A DNA stretch of 64,000 bases, taken from contig DAIDGU010000008.1 in assembly GCA_027459785.1 (NCBI GenBank), forward strand, positions 1-64,000. The letters are read 5' to 3'. This document shows, piece by piece, positions 1 through 7,676 of the stretch (position 1 is the first letter of the stretch; each line of letters starts with the position of its first letter). Under the pieces are notes generated by a model that was not told the DNA's origin, searched no databases, and saw only the letters and a list, made by a program, of their open reading frames with translations. Made by a program: the position numbers and the translations under genes. The DNA is from Ktedonobacteria bacterium. Its GTDB lineage: Bacteria; Chloroflexota; Ktedonobacteria; Ktedonobacterales; JACDGC01.

Positions 1-1
1 G

Positions 2-130
2 TGCCGCGTGGCCTTGACCTATGCGGCCACCTGGATCATTGCCCTCGCGGCCACTGACGCCGGTCGCCCGGATCTCTTGCGTTCGCCTCGCCGGGTTCTT
101 GCCCATTATTGGGAGGGCGATGGGTTATGA
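2..130 (+). CDS. C-terminal fragment of an unidentified protein (runs off the left edge)
   Basis: An open frame with no start enters from the left edge and stops at TGA 128-130. The 42 visible residues include a hydrophobic stretch (TYAATWIIALAA) and end in HYWEGDGL, and third codon positions are GC-rich as in real genes here. The family cannot be recognised. Its stop lies just before the next small gene, so the two may have been co-transcribed. It could also be chance open frame. Confidence 0.4.
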   Translation, partial: CRVALTYAATWIIALAATDAGRPDLLRSPRRVLAHYWEGDGL

Positions 131-174
131 AACGCCCTCAAAGATACTTCAAACTTTCCAAAGAGGGGCAACCA

Positions 175-435
175 ATGGCCCAACCTATTCATATCACCAC
201 GCGCGTGCTGCCAGGTGGACGCATAGAAGTAACGGTGTCTGAATTACAAGAGGGCCAGGAAGTCGAGGTCCTCATTACCATCCAGCCGGTGCATAATGTC
301 GCCATTCGTGACGAGGCGCACGGCACTGAGCAACTCCACGTGTTGGATGTCATCGCCGGCATTCCCCCGCAGCGTAATTTTCAGACTGCTGAGGATGTCG
401 AACACTATCTGCAAGAGGAGCGCGATTCTTGGTAG
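175..435 (+). CDS. VapB-like small protein, probable orphan antitoxin of a PIN-type pair
   Basis: This 86-residue protein starts at ATG 175, chosen because GAGGGG lies about 8 bases upstream; ATGs at 109 and 127 lack this. The N-terminal half is a short beta-rich segment (VLPGGRIEVTVSEL). The C-terminus (FQTAEDVEHYLQEERDSW) resembles small antitoxins normally followed at once by a PIN-domain nuclease. No PIN gene follows. Only a 23-codon open remnant (about 429-500) precedes the end of a tnpB element at 521. I infer that the toxin has been lost. The family assignment is from recalled resemblance. Confidence 0.55.
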   Translation: MAQPIHITTRVLPGGRIEVTVSELQEGQEVEVLITIQPVHNVAIRDEAHGTEQLHVLDVIAGIPPQRNFQTAEDVEHYLQEERDSW

Positions 436-520
436 CAGTAGTGCTACATGAATTGTCCGTCGGTGTTTGGCAAAGGACTAGAGTACGCTGCTTGAGTTAG
501 TGCGTGCAGGATATGATATA

Positions 521-660
521 TTGACATCCTCCCCCGCTTAGAAAGCGGGGGATTCCGGGGATCGCTCCCCGGATCTTCCTGCTTCACTGGGGGCTGCCTG
601 AACGATCGTGGATCGCCCAGGTCTTACGCCCTCTCCACAGGCAAGCACCGCCAGCCCGGC
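521..660 (-). ncRNA. Predicted omega/reRNA at the tnpB right end, copy 1
   Basis: In characterised IS200/IS605 elements the guide RNA scaffold covers the 3' end of tnpB and the right-end hairpin, with the guide taken from flanking DNA. Here the tnpB stop (538) lies inside the right-end hairpin, the expected overlap. The guide would be roughly the complement of 500-520. The 5' limit is a guess. Confidence 0.35.
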
Positions 661-1746
661 GGCTAAAATATTCAGCGCCGCGTTGACATCGCGGTCATGC
701 ACGGTGTGGCACGTGGGACACTCCCACTCCCGCACATCTAACGACAGGGATTCAAGGATATGCCCGCAGACATGGCACCGTTTGGAACTAGGGTAGAACC
801 GATCAATCGCAACGACGGTGCGGCCATACCGGGCCGCCTTGTATGCCAGTTGCCGGATCAATTCACCCCACCCTACATCGGCGATAGCCTTGGCGAGGGA
901 ATGGTTACGAAGCAGATTCTTGACCGCCAACGACTCGACGCAGATCACTTGGTTTTCGTGGATCAGTCGCGTCGTCAGTTTATGCAGGAAGTCATTACGC
1001 CGATCCGCGATGGTGGCATGAATCTTGGCGACCTTGCGCCGCTGCTTTGTCCGATTCTTGCTACTAGGTTGTTTGCGGGCCAGGTCACGCTGGGCATGGG
1101 CCAGCTTCTTTTCGTCTTTATGGAAGAAGCGTTCATTACCGACTTTCTCCCCCGTGCTGAGGGTCACGGTATCGTGGATGCCCAGGTCAAGGCCAACCAT
1201 CTTAGGGGTGACGGGCTTGGGGCGGATAGCTTCTTCAATGAGGATGCTGACAAAGTAACGCCCCGCCGCGTCGCGTGTCACCGTCACCGTGGATGGTCTG
1301 GCATCCTTGGGCATCGGGCGCGACCACACAATGTTGAGCGGCTCGTCCATTTTCGCCAATTTCAGCGAGCGGGTCGCCCCGTCCCAGGTAAAGGCAGAAC
1401 TGGCATAGGTCGCCGCTTGCCGGTTGCGTTTCTTCTTGAAGACAGGGTACTTCGCACGGCCTTCAAAGAAGTTGCGGAAGGCGCGATCCAGATGGCGCAA
1501 GGCTTGTTGCAAGGGGACACTGGACACCTCGTTGAGCCAGTGCGTCGCTTCCTCTTTTTTGAGCGCCGTCAGGGCGGCCGAGGTCGCCTCATAGTTGACC
1601 CGCTCTTGGCGGTCGTACCAGGCGTCCGTGCGCAGTTTCAGCGCCCAGTTATACACGAAGCGCGTACAGCCAAACGTCCGGCTCAGAATCGCATCCTGTT
1701 CCGGTATGGGGTAAAACCGATAGCGGTACGCACGTTCATGTTTCAT
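538..1746 (-). CDS. tnpB: TnpB family RNA-guided nuclease (IS200/IS605 OrfB)
   Basis: This 402-residue protein starts at the internal Met of MKHERAYRYRFYP, the usual family N-terminus; an upstream ATG at 1782 would add 12 atypical residues. The RuvC-like acidic residues are all visible, in order: GLDLGIHD, ICVESL and HDRDVNAALNIL. A zinc ribbon (CHVCG and CPTC) lies between the second and third. The C-terminus reads into the right-end hairpin, as in other members. Full length and intact, so probably an active nuclease. In known family members it cuts DNA next to a TAM with a guide RNA from the element end. Confidence 0.88.
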   Translation of the reverse strand: MKHERAYRYRFYPIPEQDAILSRTFGCTRFVYNWALKLRTDAWYDRQERVNYEATSAALTALKKEEATHWLNEVSSVPLQQALRHLDRAFRNFFEGRAKYPVFKKKRNRQAATYASSAFTWDGATRSLKLAKMDEPLNIVWSRPMPKDARPSTVTVTRDAAGRYFVSILIEEAIRPKPVTPKMVGLDLGIHDTVTLSTGEKVGNERFFHKDEKKLAHAQRDLARKQPSSKNRTKQRRKVAKIHATIADRRNDFLHKLTTRLIHENQVICVESLAVKNLLRNHSLAKAIADVGWGELIRQLAYKAARYGRTVVAIDRFYPSSKRCHVCGHILESLSLDVREWECPTCHTVHDRDVNAALNILAAGLAVLACGEGVRPGRSTIVQAAPSEAGRSGERSPESPAF

Positions 1747-1888
1747 GCGTACCGTATACCACATGCTGCTGTAAGTATGCAATGGGTACGGGGTCGCATC
1801 GTGCGACGGCGCTTCTATCCCCGGCCTAAAGGCGCGGGGTTTTACGCGCCCTTCTATAAACTAAGGAAAGGCAACGCGAGGTGCAACG

Positions 1889-2110
1889 ATGAGCATGCCC
1901 AAACCGGTTATCTTGCCGCCAGCGGAAGTGGAGCGGCGACGAGCTATCATGCATCGCGCGCTGGCTCAGGTGCGGCTGGAAGGGCTGGAACCTGATGCGC
2001 TCTTTTTTGATTATGCTGAACGCTATGCACAGGGTGCAATGACCCTGGCAGAGGCGATCACTGATTTCAAACAGCGGATCGCAGCGCATGACATCCGGCA
2101 ACCAATATGA
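1889..2110 (+). CDS. VbhA-type antitoxin of a Fic module
   Basis: A 73-residue protein with GAGGTG a few bases before ATG 1889. It has the single-domain architecture of class I Fic inhibitors: a helix carrying ALAQVRLEGLEP, then a segment ending in DFKQRIAAHDI. The class I inhibitory motif is (S/T)xxxE(G/N); here it reads QVRLEG, with Gln where Ser/Thr is expected. The reading frame is intact and overlaps the fic start by 23 bases, the usual coupling of these pairs. Since its partner is broken, it is probably no longer needed. Confidence 0.7.
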   Translation: MSMPKPVILPPAEVERRRAIMHRALAQVRLEGLEPDALFFDYAERYAQGAMTLAEAITDFKQRIAAHDIRQPI

Positions 2111-2675
2111 ATATCCGAATGGGGTGCTGCGTAATATCCTCGGCATCACGGACGAGGCGGCATTACAGCGTGTCGAAGCGACACTGACCGCTATCCGGCT
2201 GGCCGAACTTGAGGCCCAGCCCCTACCCGGTGCGTTCGATCTCGATCACCTCAAAGCAATCCATCGCTACATCTTCCAAGATATCTATACTTGGGCGGGC
2301 GAATTACGGCAGGTAGATATCAGTAAGGGAACCTAACACTTCGCGTCAATGTCATTTCTGCTTCCCAATGCCACCCGGCTTTTTGTCCAGCTTGCTCAAG
2401 AACATCATCTGCAAGGCTTACCCATCATGCGCTTCGCGCAACGCGCGGCTTACTATCTTGGCGAACTCAATGCGCTGCATCCCTTTCGCGAAGGCAATGG
2501 ACGTACGCAGTGAGCGTTCTTCTTCCAATTAGCCGCCACAACGGGCTATGTGCTCCACTGGGAACGCGCCGACCGCGCAGCACTGCTCGCTGCTTCGATA
2601 CAAAGCCTGATACGCGGTGATAATAGCGGCTTCGAATCGATCCTCCAAGTGCTCATCGAACCGGAACAGCCATAA
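2088..2675 (+). pseudogene. Fic-domain AMPylating toxin, broken by two in-frame stop codons
   Basis: One reading frame runs from ATG 2088 to TAA 2673, about 195 codons, as expected for a single-domain Fic protein, but holds TAA at 2334 and TGA at 2514. The catalytic loop HPFREGNGRT lies just before the second stop. The family normally has xR next, so TGA probably replaces CGA. Downstream codons still read as a Fic C-terminus (AFFFQLAATTGYVLHW). Both stops are explained by single C-to-T changes. The toxin would have transferred AMP to target proteins; no functional product is expected. Confidence 0.82.
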
Positions 2676-2846
2676 ACCGTTACTACACAGGCGGCGCGCT
2701 GCACGCCCTACGCAGCCTGGTTGCGTATGCGATGGCAATCACATAGATTGTGGTTGCAAAATTGGCGTTCTCAGGTGTACTGCTTGGATCAAGCACAGCA
2801 TCCATGAAAGGAGGATTGATATAGGCGGGAAAAGAGGAGAAAGAAA

Positions 2847-3353
2847 TCAGAGGTTGGGACCGCCGCGCACTGCACGGCGGTGATCGTAGTTGAGCCATTC
2901 TTCGTAGAGGTAGTCGAAGTCGTCGCGGCAGGTGGCGGCGTCGGGTGCTTTTGCGGCGACGAGATCGCGGTAGGACTTGGCGGAGTGCCACATCTCGCTG
3001 ATCGTCGGCCCCATCAGAGCGAAGACCTCATCGTTGGCCATGCCGGTGCGCACCAACTCGCCCACATGGGAAAAATAATGGTTGACTTCCTTGACGGCGT
3101 GTAATTGGCCGTTCGCCAGCACGGCGTGCGCCGAGGTTGGACCGTGGCCATTCATGCTGGGCAGGCCCAAACCGCGTACCGTGGCGACAGCCTGGGCCAG
3201 CGCCGGCATTTCCAGTTGTTGGCTGAGTTGCAGCGCGATGGTCGTGCGCTGCGCCCGCTTATAGCTATTGAATTCGATTGCCAGGGTGATGACGCTGCCG
3301 ATGAGAAAAATCACGCTCACGGCCAAGATCGTCACGGCTGTTCCGATAGACAT
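2847..3353 (-). CDS. Single-pass membrane protein, possibly DUF4760-like
   Basis: 168 residues. The start is ATG 3353, with GGAAGGA just upstream on the minus strand, in preference to an in-frame Met six codons earlier. Residues about 5-27 form one transmembrane helix, followed by a charged cytoplasmic helical domain rich in Trp and Tyr near the end (DDFDYLYEEWLNYDH). The layout recalls DUF4760 proteins, but I cannot confirm that. It is transcribed alone, divergent from the 3591 gene. Confidence 0.5.
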   Translation of the reverse strand: MSIGTAVTILAVSVIFLIGSVITLAIEFNSYKRAQRTTIALQLSQQLEMPALAQAVATVRGLGLPSMNGHGPTSAHAVLANGQLHAVKEVNHYFSHVGELVRTGMANDEVFALMGPTISEMWHSAKSYRDLVAAKAPDAATCRDDFDYLYEEWLNYDHRRAVRGGPNL

Positions 3354-3533
3354 ATTTTCCTTCCACCACACGGATCAGATGAGGCTGATCCTTTTCCCCG
3401 TTATGCCTTATTATGCGGTTATGCATTCCCCAGTATATGCCCCCCTCATGGCCGCTGTCAACATGTCAGGACTCCTGGCAGCGACAGGGCTGCTGGGATC
3501 GGGACTATTGGCCGCTCACCCGCCGCCCTATGG

Positions 3534-3539
3534 TATACT
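3534..3539 (+). promoter_or_regulatory. Probable -10 box (TATACT) for the 3591 gene
   Basis: TATACT lies in an otherwise GC-rich spacer about 50 bases upstream of ATG 3591. No good -35 is seen at 16-18 bases, so the call rests on the -10 alone. Confidence 0.35.
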
Positions 3540-3590
3540 ACTCCTTGTATAGATGTGGGCGGTGTGGTATGCATAAGGAGGCGACCAACG

Positions 3591-5492
3591 ATGGCATTAG
3601 CCGATGAGCGCATCGTCGAATTATCGCGGACGGCGCGCGGCTTGCTGGCTGGTCCGCCGGACTTCCTGCGCACGCTGGTGGGAGATGAGGCGGAGGGCCG
3701 CTTGCACCGGCGCGCGGTGGTCGTGGCGGCGCTGCGCGAGCACGAGGCGCGCGGCCTGGTGGGCATCTCGCTGGACGAACTCGCCGCCGATGTCGAGGCC
3801 GTCTTGCGCCTGCGCGACGAAGCTATCCCCGACGACCTGCGCGCTGAGTGCAGCGACATCCTGCGCCAGCTCGAAGGCTGGGATGTGGTGGATTCCGCCG
3901 TCGCCCCCGAACGGGCGCGCATGGACGGTGGCGCGCGCCGCCGCGTGGAGCGTGATTATTCACTCGCTCGCCCGATGCGCATCTTCTTGCCCCACTGGGA
4001 TGAGATCCAGCGCCAGTTGCGCCGTCGCTACATCAGCCTTTCCGCCAATTACTTCGCCCAGGCCGCTGCTGCCCTGGATATGCTGCTGGCCGAATTGCGC
4101 GAGGCCCAGCCCGATCCCTTGCGCTGCTTCACGGCCTGGCAGACGGCCCGCCAGGCTCTCTATGGCGTGAACCGCGAGACACGCGATTTCGCCCGTGAAC
4201 TGCGCTCGATCCAGGTCGATCCGAACCACCCCGAAGCCTTGGCCGATATCGCTGATCGGCTGGGCATTCTGTACGAGAAGTTCTATCGCGTGGCACACGA
4301 AGGCGCGGCGCTGGTGCGCGAACGCCTGGTGCGCCTGCGCGACGCCCCGCGCGAGGGCCAGAACGTGCGCCGCTTGCAGACGATCTTGCGCCAGCGCGAA
4401 GAAGAGTGGAGCGTGGGCCTGGGCGAGAGCGACGAGGAGCGCGAAGAGCGCCTGGGGGCCATCGCCACGGAGACGCTGCGCGACCTCACCTTCTTCGAGC
4501 GCCTGGTGTCGGATACCGGCCCTGGCTCATGGCGTGAGGGTGTGCGCGCGATCTCGCTGGCGCTGGTGGAACTGACCGAGCGCATCCACGCGGCCATCGC
4601 GCTGCGGCTGCAACAGACGCAGGCCATCGAGGCGCTGCTGCGCCATGCGCGCCGCCTGGGGGATGGCGGCGATGCCGACGTGCAGGCCGCGCGCCAGTGG
4701 CTCTGGAATGCGTCGGGCGCGTTCCACGCCGGCCTGTGGGTGCAGGGCCAGCCAGCGACGGACGAGCGCATCGTGCTGGAACGCTGGTTGGAAAACAAGG
4801 GCGGTAGCCCCCTGCCCCTGGTGGACGACGAGACGTGGTTGCGCTCCTTCCAGCCGCGCAAGAAGGCCGCGCCACCCCCGCCGCCGCCCGCGCTTATCAC
4901 CGACGATGCCTGGGATCCCGGCGACGACCCATCGATCCGCGAGGGCGAGTCGGCGCGTGCCGCGCTGGTGGCGCGGCTGATCGAGGCCGGTTCCGTGGCG
5001 AACCTGAAGGAGTTGCGCTCGTTCCGCGAACTGCGCATCCTGGTGCAATTGTTGTGGTTGCCACGCGACAGCGCGCCCCTGCGTCGCCTGGGCCTGAAGA
5101 TCGCCTCGCCAGCGGCGCACGGCACGCCACGCGGCATCCTGCACGGCCCCACCTTTGAACTCGATCTCGAAAATTACCGCTTCATCGCCACGACGGACAA
5201 GGTCAAGTTGGACCCCAGCCTGGAGCAGCAGCACGAGCGGCTGCACGCACTGCCGCCGGAGGCCGCGCCGCGTCCCACGCGCGCCCGCGTGCCGGATGTC
5301 GCGGCCAGCACCATCGTCCCGCCGGTTGGCGGTGCCGTGGCGGGCGCGTCGCAGCCTATCGCCGCGCCCCTGCCGGATGTTGCGCCAGAAGCAGCGAAGC
5401 CGCAGTCCCGGCGCTCCTGGGCCTTCCCTGGCGGTGGCCTGCGCCGCACCGCCGGCGGCACCACGCCGCTGCAGAAGCCGCCCCAAGAATAG
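3591..5492 (+). CDS. Large helical protein, possibly DUF2397 (TIGR02677)/JetA-like
   Basis: 633 residues from ATG 3591, with AAGGAG 10 bases upstream; the frame is open further upstream but lacks a ribosome site. Residues 1-110 look like a winged-helix region. There follows a long all-helical part with a FLPHWDEI segment and repeated leucine/arginine-rich helices to about residue 430, then a Pro-rich linker, a short domain, and a disordered Ala/Pro C-terminus. The order (small N-terminal helical domain, LDxLLAEL helix, long helices) resembles DUF2397 proteins of Wadjet-type loci, but no JetB, JetC or JetD gene is nearby. Treat the family as a hypothesis. The next gene follows after 6 bases. 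Confidence 0.45.
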   Translation: MALADERIVELSRTARGLLAGPPDFLRTLVGDEAEGRLHRRAVVVAALREHEARGLVGISLDELAADVEAVLRLRDEAIPDDLRAECSDILRQLEGWDVVDSAVAPERARMDGGARRRVERDYSLARPMRIFLPHWDEIQRQLRRRYISLSANYFAQAAAALDMLLAELREAQPDPLRCFTAWQTARQALYGVNRETRDFARELRSIQVDPNHPEALADIADRLGILYEKFYRVAHEGAALVRERLVRLRDAPREGQNVRRLQTILRQREEEWSVGLGESDEEREERLGAIATETLRDLTFFERLVSDTGPGSWREGVRAISLALVELTERIHAAIALRLQQTQAIEALLRHARRLGDGGDADVQAARQWLWNASGAFHAGLWVQGQPATDERIVLERWLENKGGSPLPLVDDETWLRSFQPRKKAAPPPPPPALITDDAWDPGDDPSIREGESARAALVARLIEAGSVANLKELRSFRELRILVQLLWLPRDSAPLRRLGLKIASPAAHGTPRGILHGPTFELDLENYRFIATTDKVKLDPSLEQQHERLHALPPEAAPRPTRARVPDVAASTIVPPVGGAVAGASQPIAAPLPDVAPEAAKPQSRRSWAFPGGGLRRTAGGTTPLQKPPQE

Positions 5493-5498
5493 AGAGAA

Positions 5499-6374
5499 AT
5501 GCTGATGACCATCGCCGCTACCCCGATCAGTTGCAAAGAGGTTGTCGCCCAACTGACGGATTACCTGGATCACGCCCTGCCGCCCGATCAGGTGCAGCGA
5601 ATCGAAGCACACCTGACGGCGTGTGGTGGCTGCGCGACGTTTTTTGCGCAGATGCAACAGACGGTGGCCGTGCTGCCCGCCCTGGCCGATGCCCCCGTGC
5701 CGCCCGAAACGCGCGCCGCGCTGGTCGATGCCTTCCGCCGCTGGCAGAGCGCCGATGGCGCGTTGGTGCTGGCGTTACGGCAGGGCGACGAGGCCGCCTT
5801 CATGCTGGTGGTCGCACAATATCAGGGGCCGCTGCTGCGCCTGGCCCAGTCCTTCGTAACAGACCGCGCCGTGGCTGAAGAGGTGGTGCAGGAAACCTGG
5901 CTGGGCGTGCTGAAAGGCATCGATACCTTTGCCGGACGATCCAGCTTCAAGACGTGGCTCTTCCACATTCTGGCGAATATCGCGCGCACACGCGCCGTGC
6001 GCGAGGGGCGCACCGTGCCGTTTGCTGCGCTGGCCGCCCGCGACGACGAGGAGGACGCCACGCTCGTCCCCGAAGACCGCTTTTTTCCGCCGGATGACCC
6101 TCATGCGAACCACTGGGCCGCGCCGCCACGCCGCTGGGAGACCCAGCCCGAAGCGCATCTACTTTCCGGCGAACTGCGCGAGCAGATCCAGGCGGCCATC
6201 CTGGCGCTGCCGCCGAACCAGCGCGTCGTCATCACTCTGCGCGACATCGAGGGCTGGCCCTCCGATGAGGTTTGCACCTTCCTGAACGTCACCGAGGCCA
6301 ACCAGCGCGTGCTGTTGCATCGCGCCCGCTGCAAGGTGCGCGAGGCGCTCAGCCGCTATATGGTCGAAGCCTGA
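5499..6374 (+). CDS. ECF sigma factor with a fused N-terminal anti-sigma zinc domain
   Basis: 291 residues. The first 50 carry a zf-HC2/ZAS motif: Cys12, then His38-x3-Cys42-x2-Cys45. From about residue 90 a sigma-70 region 2 follows (QETWLGVLKGIDTF, FKTWLFHILANIAR). Region 4 lies at about 230-285 (LPPNQRVVITLRDIEGWPSDEV, then a helix-turn-helix). In most bacteria the ZAS domain belongs to a separate anti-sigma factor; here inhibitor and sigma are one chain with no membrane segment, suggesting cytoplasmic redox or zinc sensing. It lies 6 bases after the 3591 gene and is probably co-transcribed. ATG 5499 and 5505 are both possible starts. Confidence 0.85.
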   Translation: MLMTIAATPISCKEVVAQLTDYLDHALPPDQVQRIEAHLTACGGCATFFAQMQQTVAVLPALADAPVPPETRAALVDAFRRWQSADGALVLALRQGDEAAFMLVVAQYQGPLLRLAQSFVTDRAVAEEVVQETWLGVLKGIDTFAGRSSFKTWLFHILANIARTRAVREGRTVPFAALAARDDEEDATLVPEDRFFPPDDPHANHWAAPPRRWETQPEAHLLSGELREQIQAAILALPPNQRVVITLRDIEGWPSDEVCTFLNVTEANQRVLLHRARCKVREALSRYMVEA

Positions 6375-6418
6375 AGCCGCCGTTTTTGTTGCATCTCGTC
6401 AATTGGCGTCCCGTCCTC

Positions 6419-6447
6419 TTGACTTTCTTGTGCCATGGGTATATACT
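6419..6447 (+). promoter_or_regulatory. Promoter for the 6488-7523 operon
   Basis: TTGACT at 6419-6424 and TATACT at 6442-6447 are separated by exactly 17 bases, 41 bases before ATG 6488. This is a strong match to a housekeeping sigma promoter. Confidence 0.7.
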
Positions 6448-6487
6448 TTCATCGTAGTAAAGTGGTTTTGAATGAGGAGAACACTTC

Positions 6488-6916
6488 ATGGAGATGAAAC
6501 AACATGAGGCGCGGGAGCAGCTTCAGATCGTGCAACAGGCGCAACGCGCGACGCAGCGCAACAGCATCGAGAACGGCGTCTTGCTCATCGTCTGGGGGAT
6601 ACTCATCGCCATCGGCCTGGCGCTGTTCGACGTGTTCAGCGGGCCGGTGGCCACGGGGATCTGGGTGGCGCTTGCGGCGCTTGGCACCGTGGGGACGGCG
6701 CGTTACGCCGCGCGCTTCCGTGTGGTGCCGCGTCGGCCACGGACGCCCTGGTTCTTGCTCGTCATCCTGGCGCTGTACTATCCAGTGGTGTTGATCGGCG
6801 GCATCACGCTTTTCCCGCACCATCCGCGCTTCCTGTTTACCGCGATCGGGCTGCTTACCGCGCTGCCACTGATTCTGGCGGGCCTATGGCAATGGCGGCG
6901 TACTCAGGAGGTGTAA
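6488..6916 (+). CDS. Four-helix membrane protein of unknown function
   Basis: 142 residues: a short charged cytoplasmic N-terminus, then four hydrophobic helices at about 30-50, 56-75, 88-106 and 112-133. GAGGAG precedes the start. It heads a three-gene operon with a winged-helix regulator (TAA then ATG two bases later) and another small membrane protein. This membrane-regulator pairing is common in Gram-positives and Chloroflexota and suggests the regulator controls membrane or transport genes. No family motif is recognised. Confidence 0.6.
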   Translation: MEMKQHEAREQLQIVQQAQRATQRNSIENGVLLIVWGILIAIGLALFDVFSGPVATGIWVALAALGTVGTARYAARFRVVPRRPRTPWFLLVILALYYPVVLIGGITLFPHHPRFLFTAIGLLTALPLILAGLWQWRRTQEV

Positions 6917-6918
6917 CG

Positions 6919-7278
6919 ATGGCGACCACCCAGGATGATGCGGACCATATCCACCACCCACGCCTGATGTTGGATGACACGATCCACCAGCCGGTGCGGC
7001 TGTCGATCATGGCGCTCTTGGCGCACAGCCAGAAGGTTGACTTCGCCTTTGTGCGCGACCACCTGGAACTGAATGACTCGAACCTCTCGCGCCACCTGGC
7101 GGCCCTGGAAGAGGCCGGCTATATCGCCGTCACCAAGGTCTTCGAGGGCAAACGCCCGCGCACGTGGCTGGCGCTGAGTCCGGCGGGCCGCGTGGCTTTT
7201 GAACGTTACGTGCAGGCACTGCAACAGATCGTAGCCCAGCCGCTCGCCGGCGCGGGCGATGCAGGAGAACCATCATGA
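6919..7278 (+). CDS. Winged-helix transcriptional regulator (HTH_34/ArsR-like)
   Basis: 119 residues from ATG 6919, preceded by AGGAGGTG. The core reads as a winged helix: IHQPVRLSIMALL, then FAFVRDHLELNDSNLSRHLAALEEAGYI (recognition helix SNLSRHLAALE), then the wing VTKVFEGKRPRTWLAL and a dimerisation helix. This matches PF13601-type regulators, which bind DNA as dimers without an obvious ligand domain. Its stop overlaps the start of the next gene by four bases (ATGA), so the pair is translationally coupled. Probable autoregulator of this operon (inference). Confidence 0.75.
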   Translation: MATTQDDADHIHHPRLMLDDTIHQPVRLSIMALLAHSQKVDFAFVRDHLELNDSNLSRHLAALEEAGYIAVTKVFEGKRPRTWLALSPAGRVAFERYVQALQQIVAQPLAGAGDAGEPS

Positions 7279-7523
7279 ACACCATGCAACCATCATCATC
7301 CACCAAACCAGCGCGTCAGATGACGCCTCAACAAACACGCCGCATGGCGACGATCCTGCTCAGCGTCGGCGTACTGACGGGCCTCATCTTCGTCGTTGTG
7401 TCGTGGCTGACGGGCAACTGGCACTTCCTGGTCGCCGCCGCCCCGCCCGTCGTAGTGCTGACGAGCATGGGCCTCAGCTTTTGCTTTGCTGCCGCCCGTG
7501 CCAGCCGGCGCACCAGTTTTTGA
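7275..7523 (+). CDS. Small two-helix membrane protein
   Basis: 82 residues: a polar Gln/Thr-rich N-terminus, then two transmembrane helices (about 27-43 and 49-73) separated by a short loop (TGNWHF). Last gene of the 6488 operon, overlapping the regulator by 4 bases. Function unknown. Confidence 0.6.
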   Translation: MNTMQPSSSTKPARQMTPQQTRRMATILLSVGVLTGLIFVVVSWLTGNWHFLVAAAPPVVVLTSMGLSFCFAAARASRRTSF

Positions 7524-7676
7524 CGGTCTTGCGAAGTTTTGCTGAGTTTGGACGTATATATATGTATAGTGGCTCTGCGCTTTACCTTCGCCAGTTGCCG
7601 TAGTCTGGCCTGGTGAGGGGAAACACGTGCCATCATTACGTCCATATCATCACAAAACTTGCGTAGGAGATCGTAC

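Larger units (their letters stand above)
521..1858 (-). mobile_element. tnpB-only IS200/IS605-group element, copy 1
   Basis: The element contains one gene, tnpB, read leftward, and no tnpA. The right end (left on the map) has a perfect hairpin at 531-551 and the tip sequence ATTGAC, read as GTCAAT on the minus strand, typical of this group. The left end has a hairpin at 1819-1839, a second hairpin GTCGCATCGTGCGAC at 1793-1807, and a tip near 1858. With no TnpA it can only move if a transposase acts in trans. It sits between an orphan antitoxin and a VbhA/Fic module. Confidence 0.8.

Noticed and set aside
760-1995. 411-codon open frame on the + strand opposite tnpB
   Set aside because: It is the antisense image of a gene with clear RuvC and zinc motifs. 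The translation has no family features.
3105-3590. N-terminal extension of the 3591 gene
   Set aside because: It overlaps the membrane-protein gene on the other strand, lacks a ribosome site, and reads as random sequence. ATG 3591 has AAGGAG.
5160-5490. GTPase or ATPase motif in the C-terminus of the 3591 protein
   Set aside because: Only Ala/Pro/Arg-rich disorder is seen, with no P-loop.
3591-5492. Complete Wadjet defence system
   Set aside because: Only one weakly similar protein is seen; no SMC-like ATPase, JetB or topoisomerase-like JetD gene is nearby.
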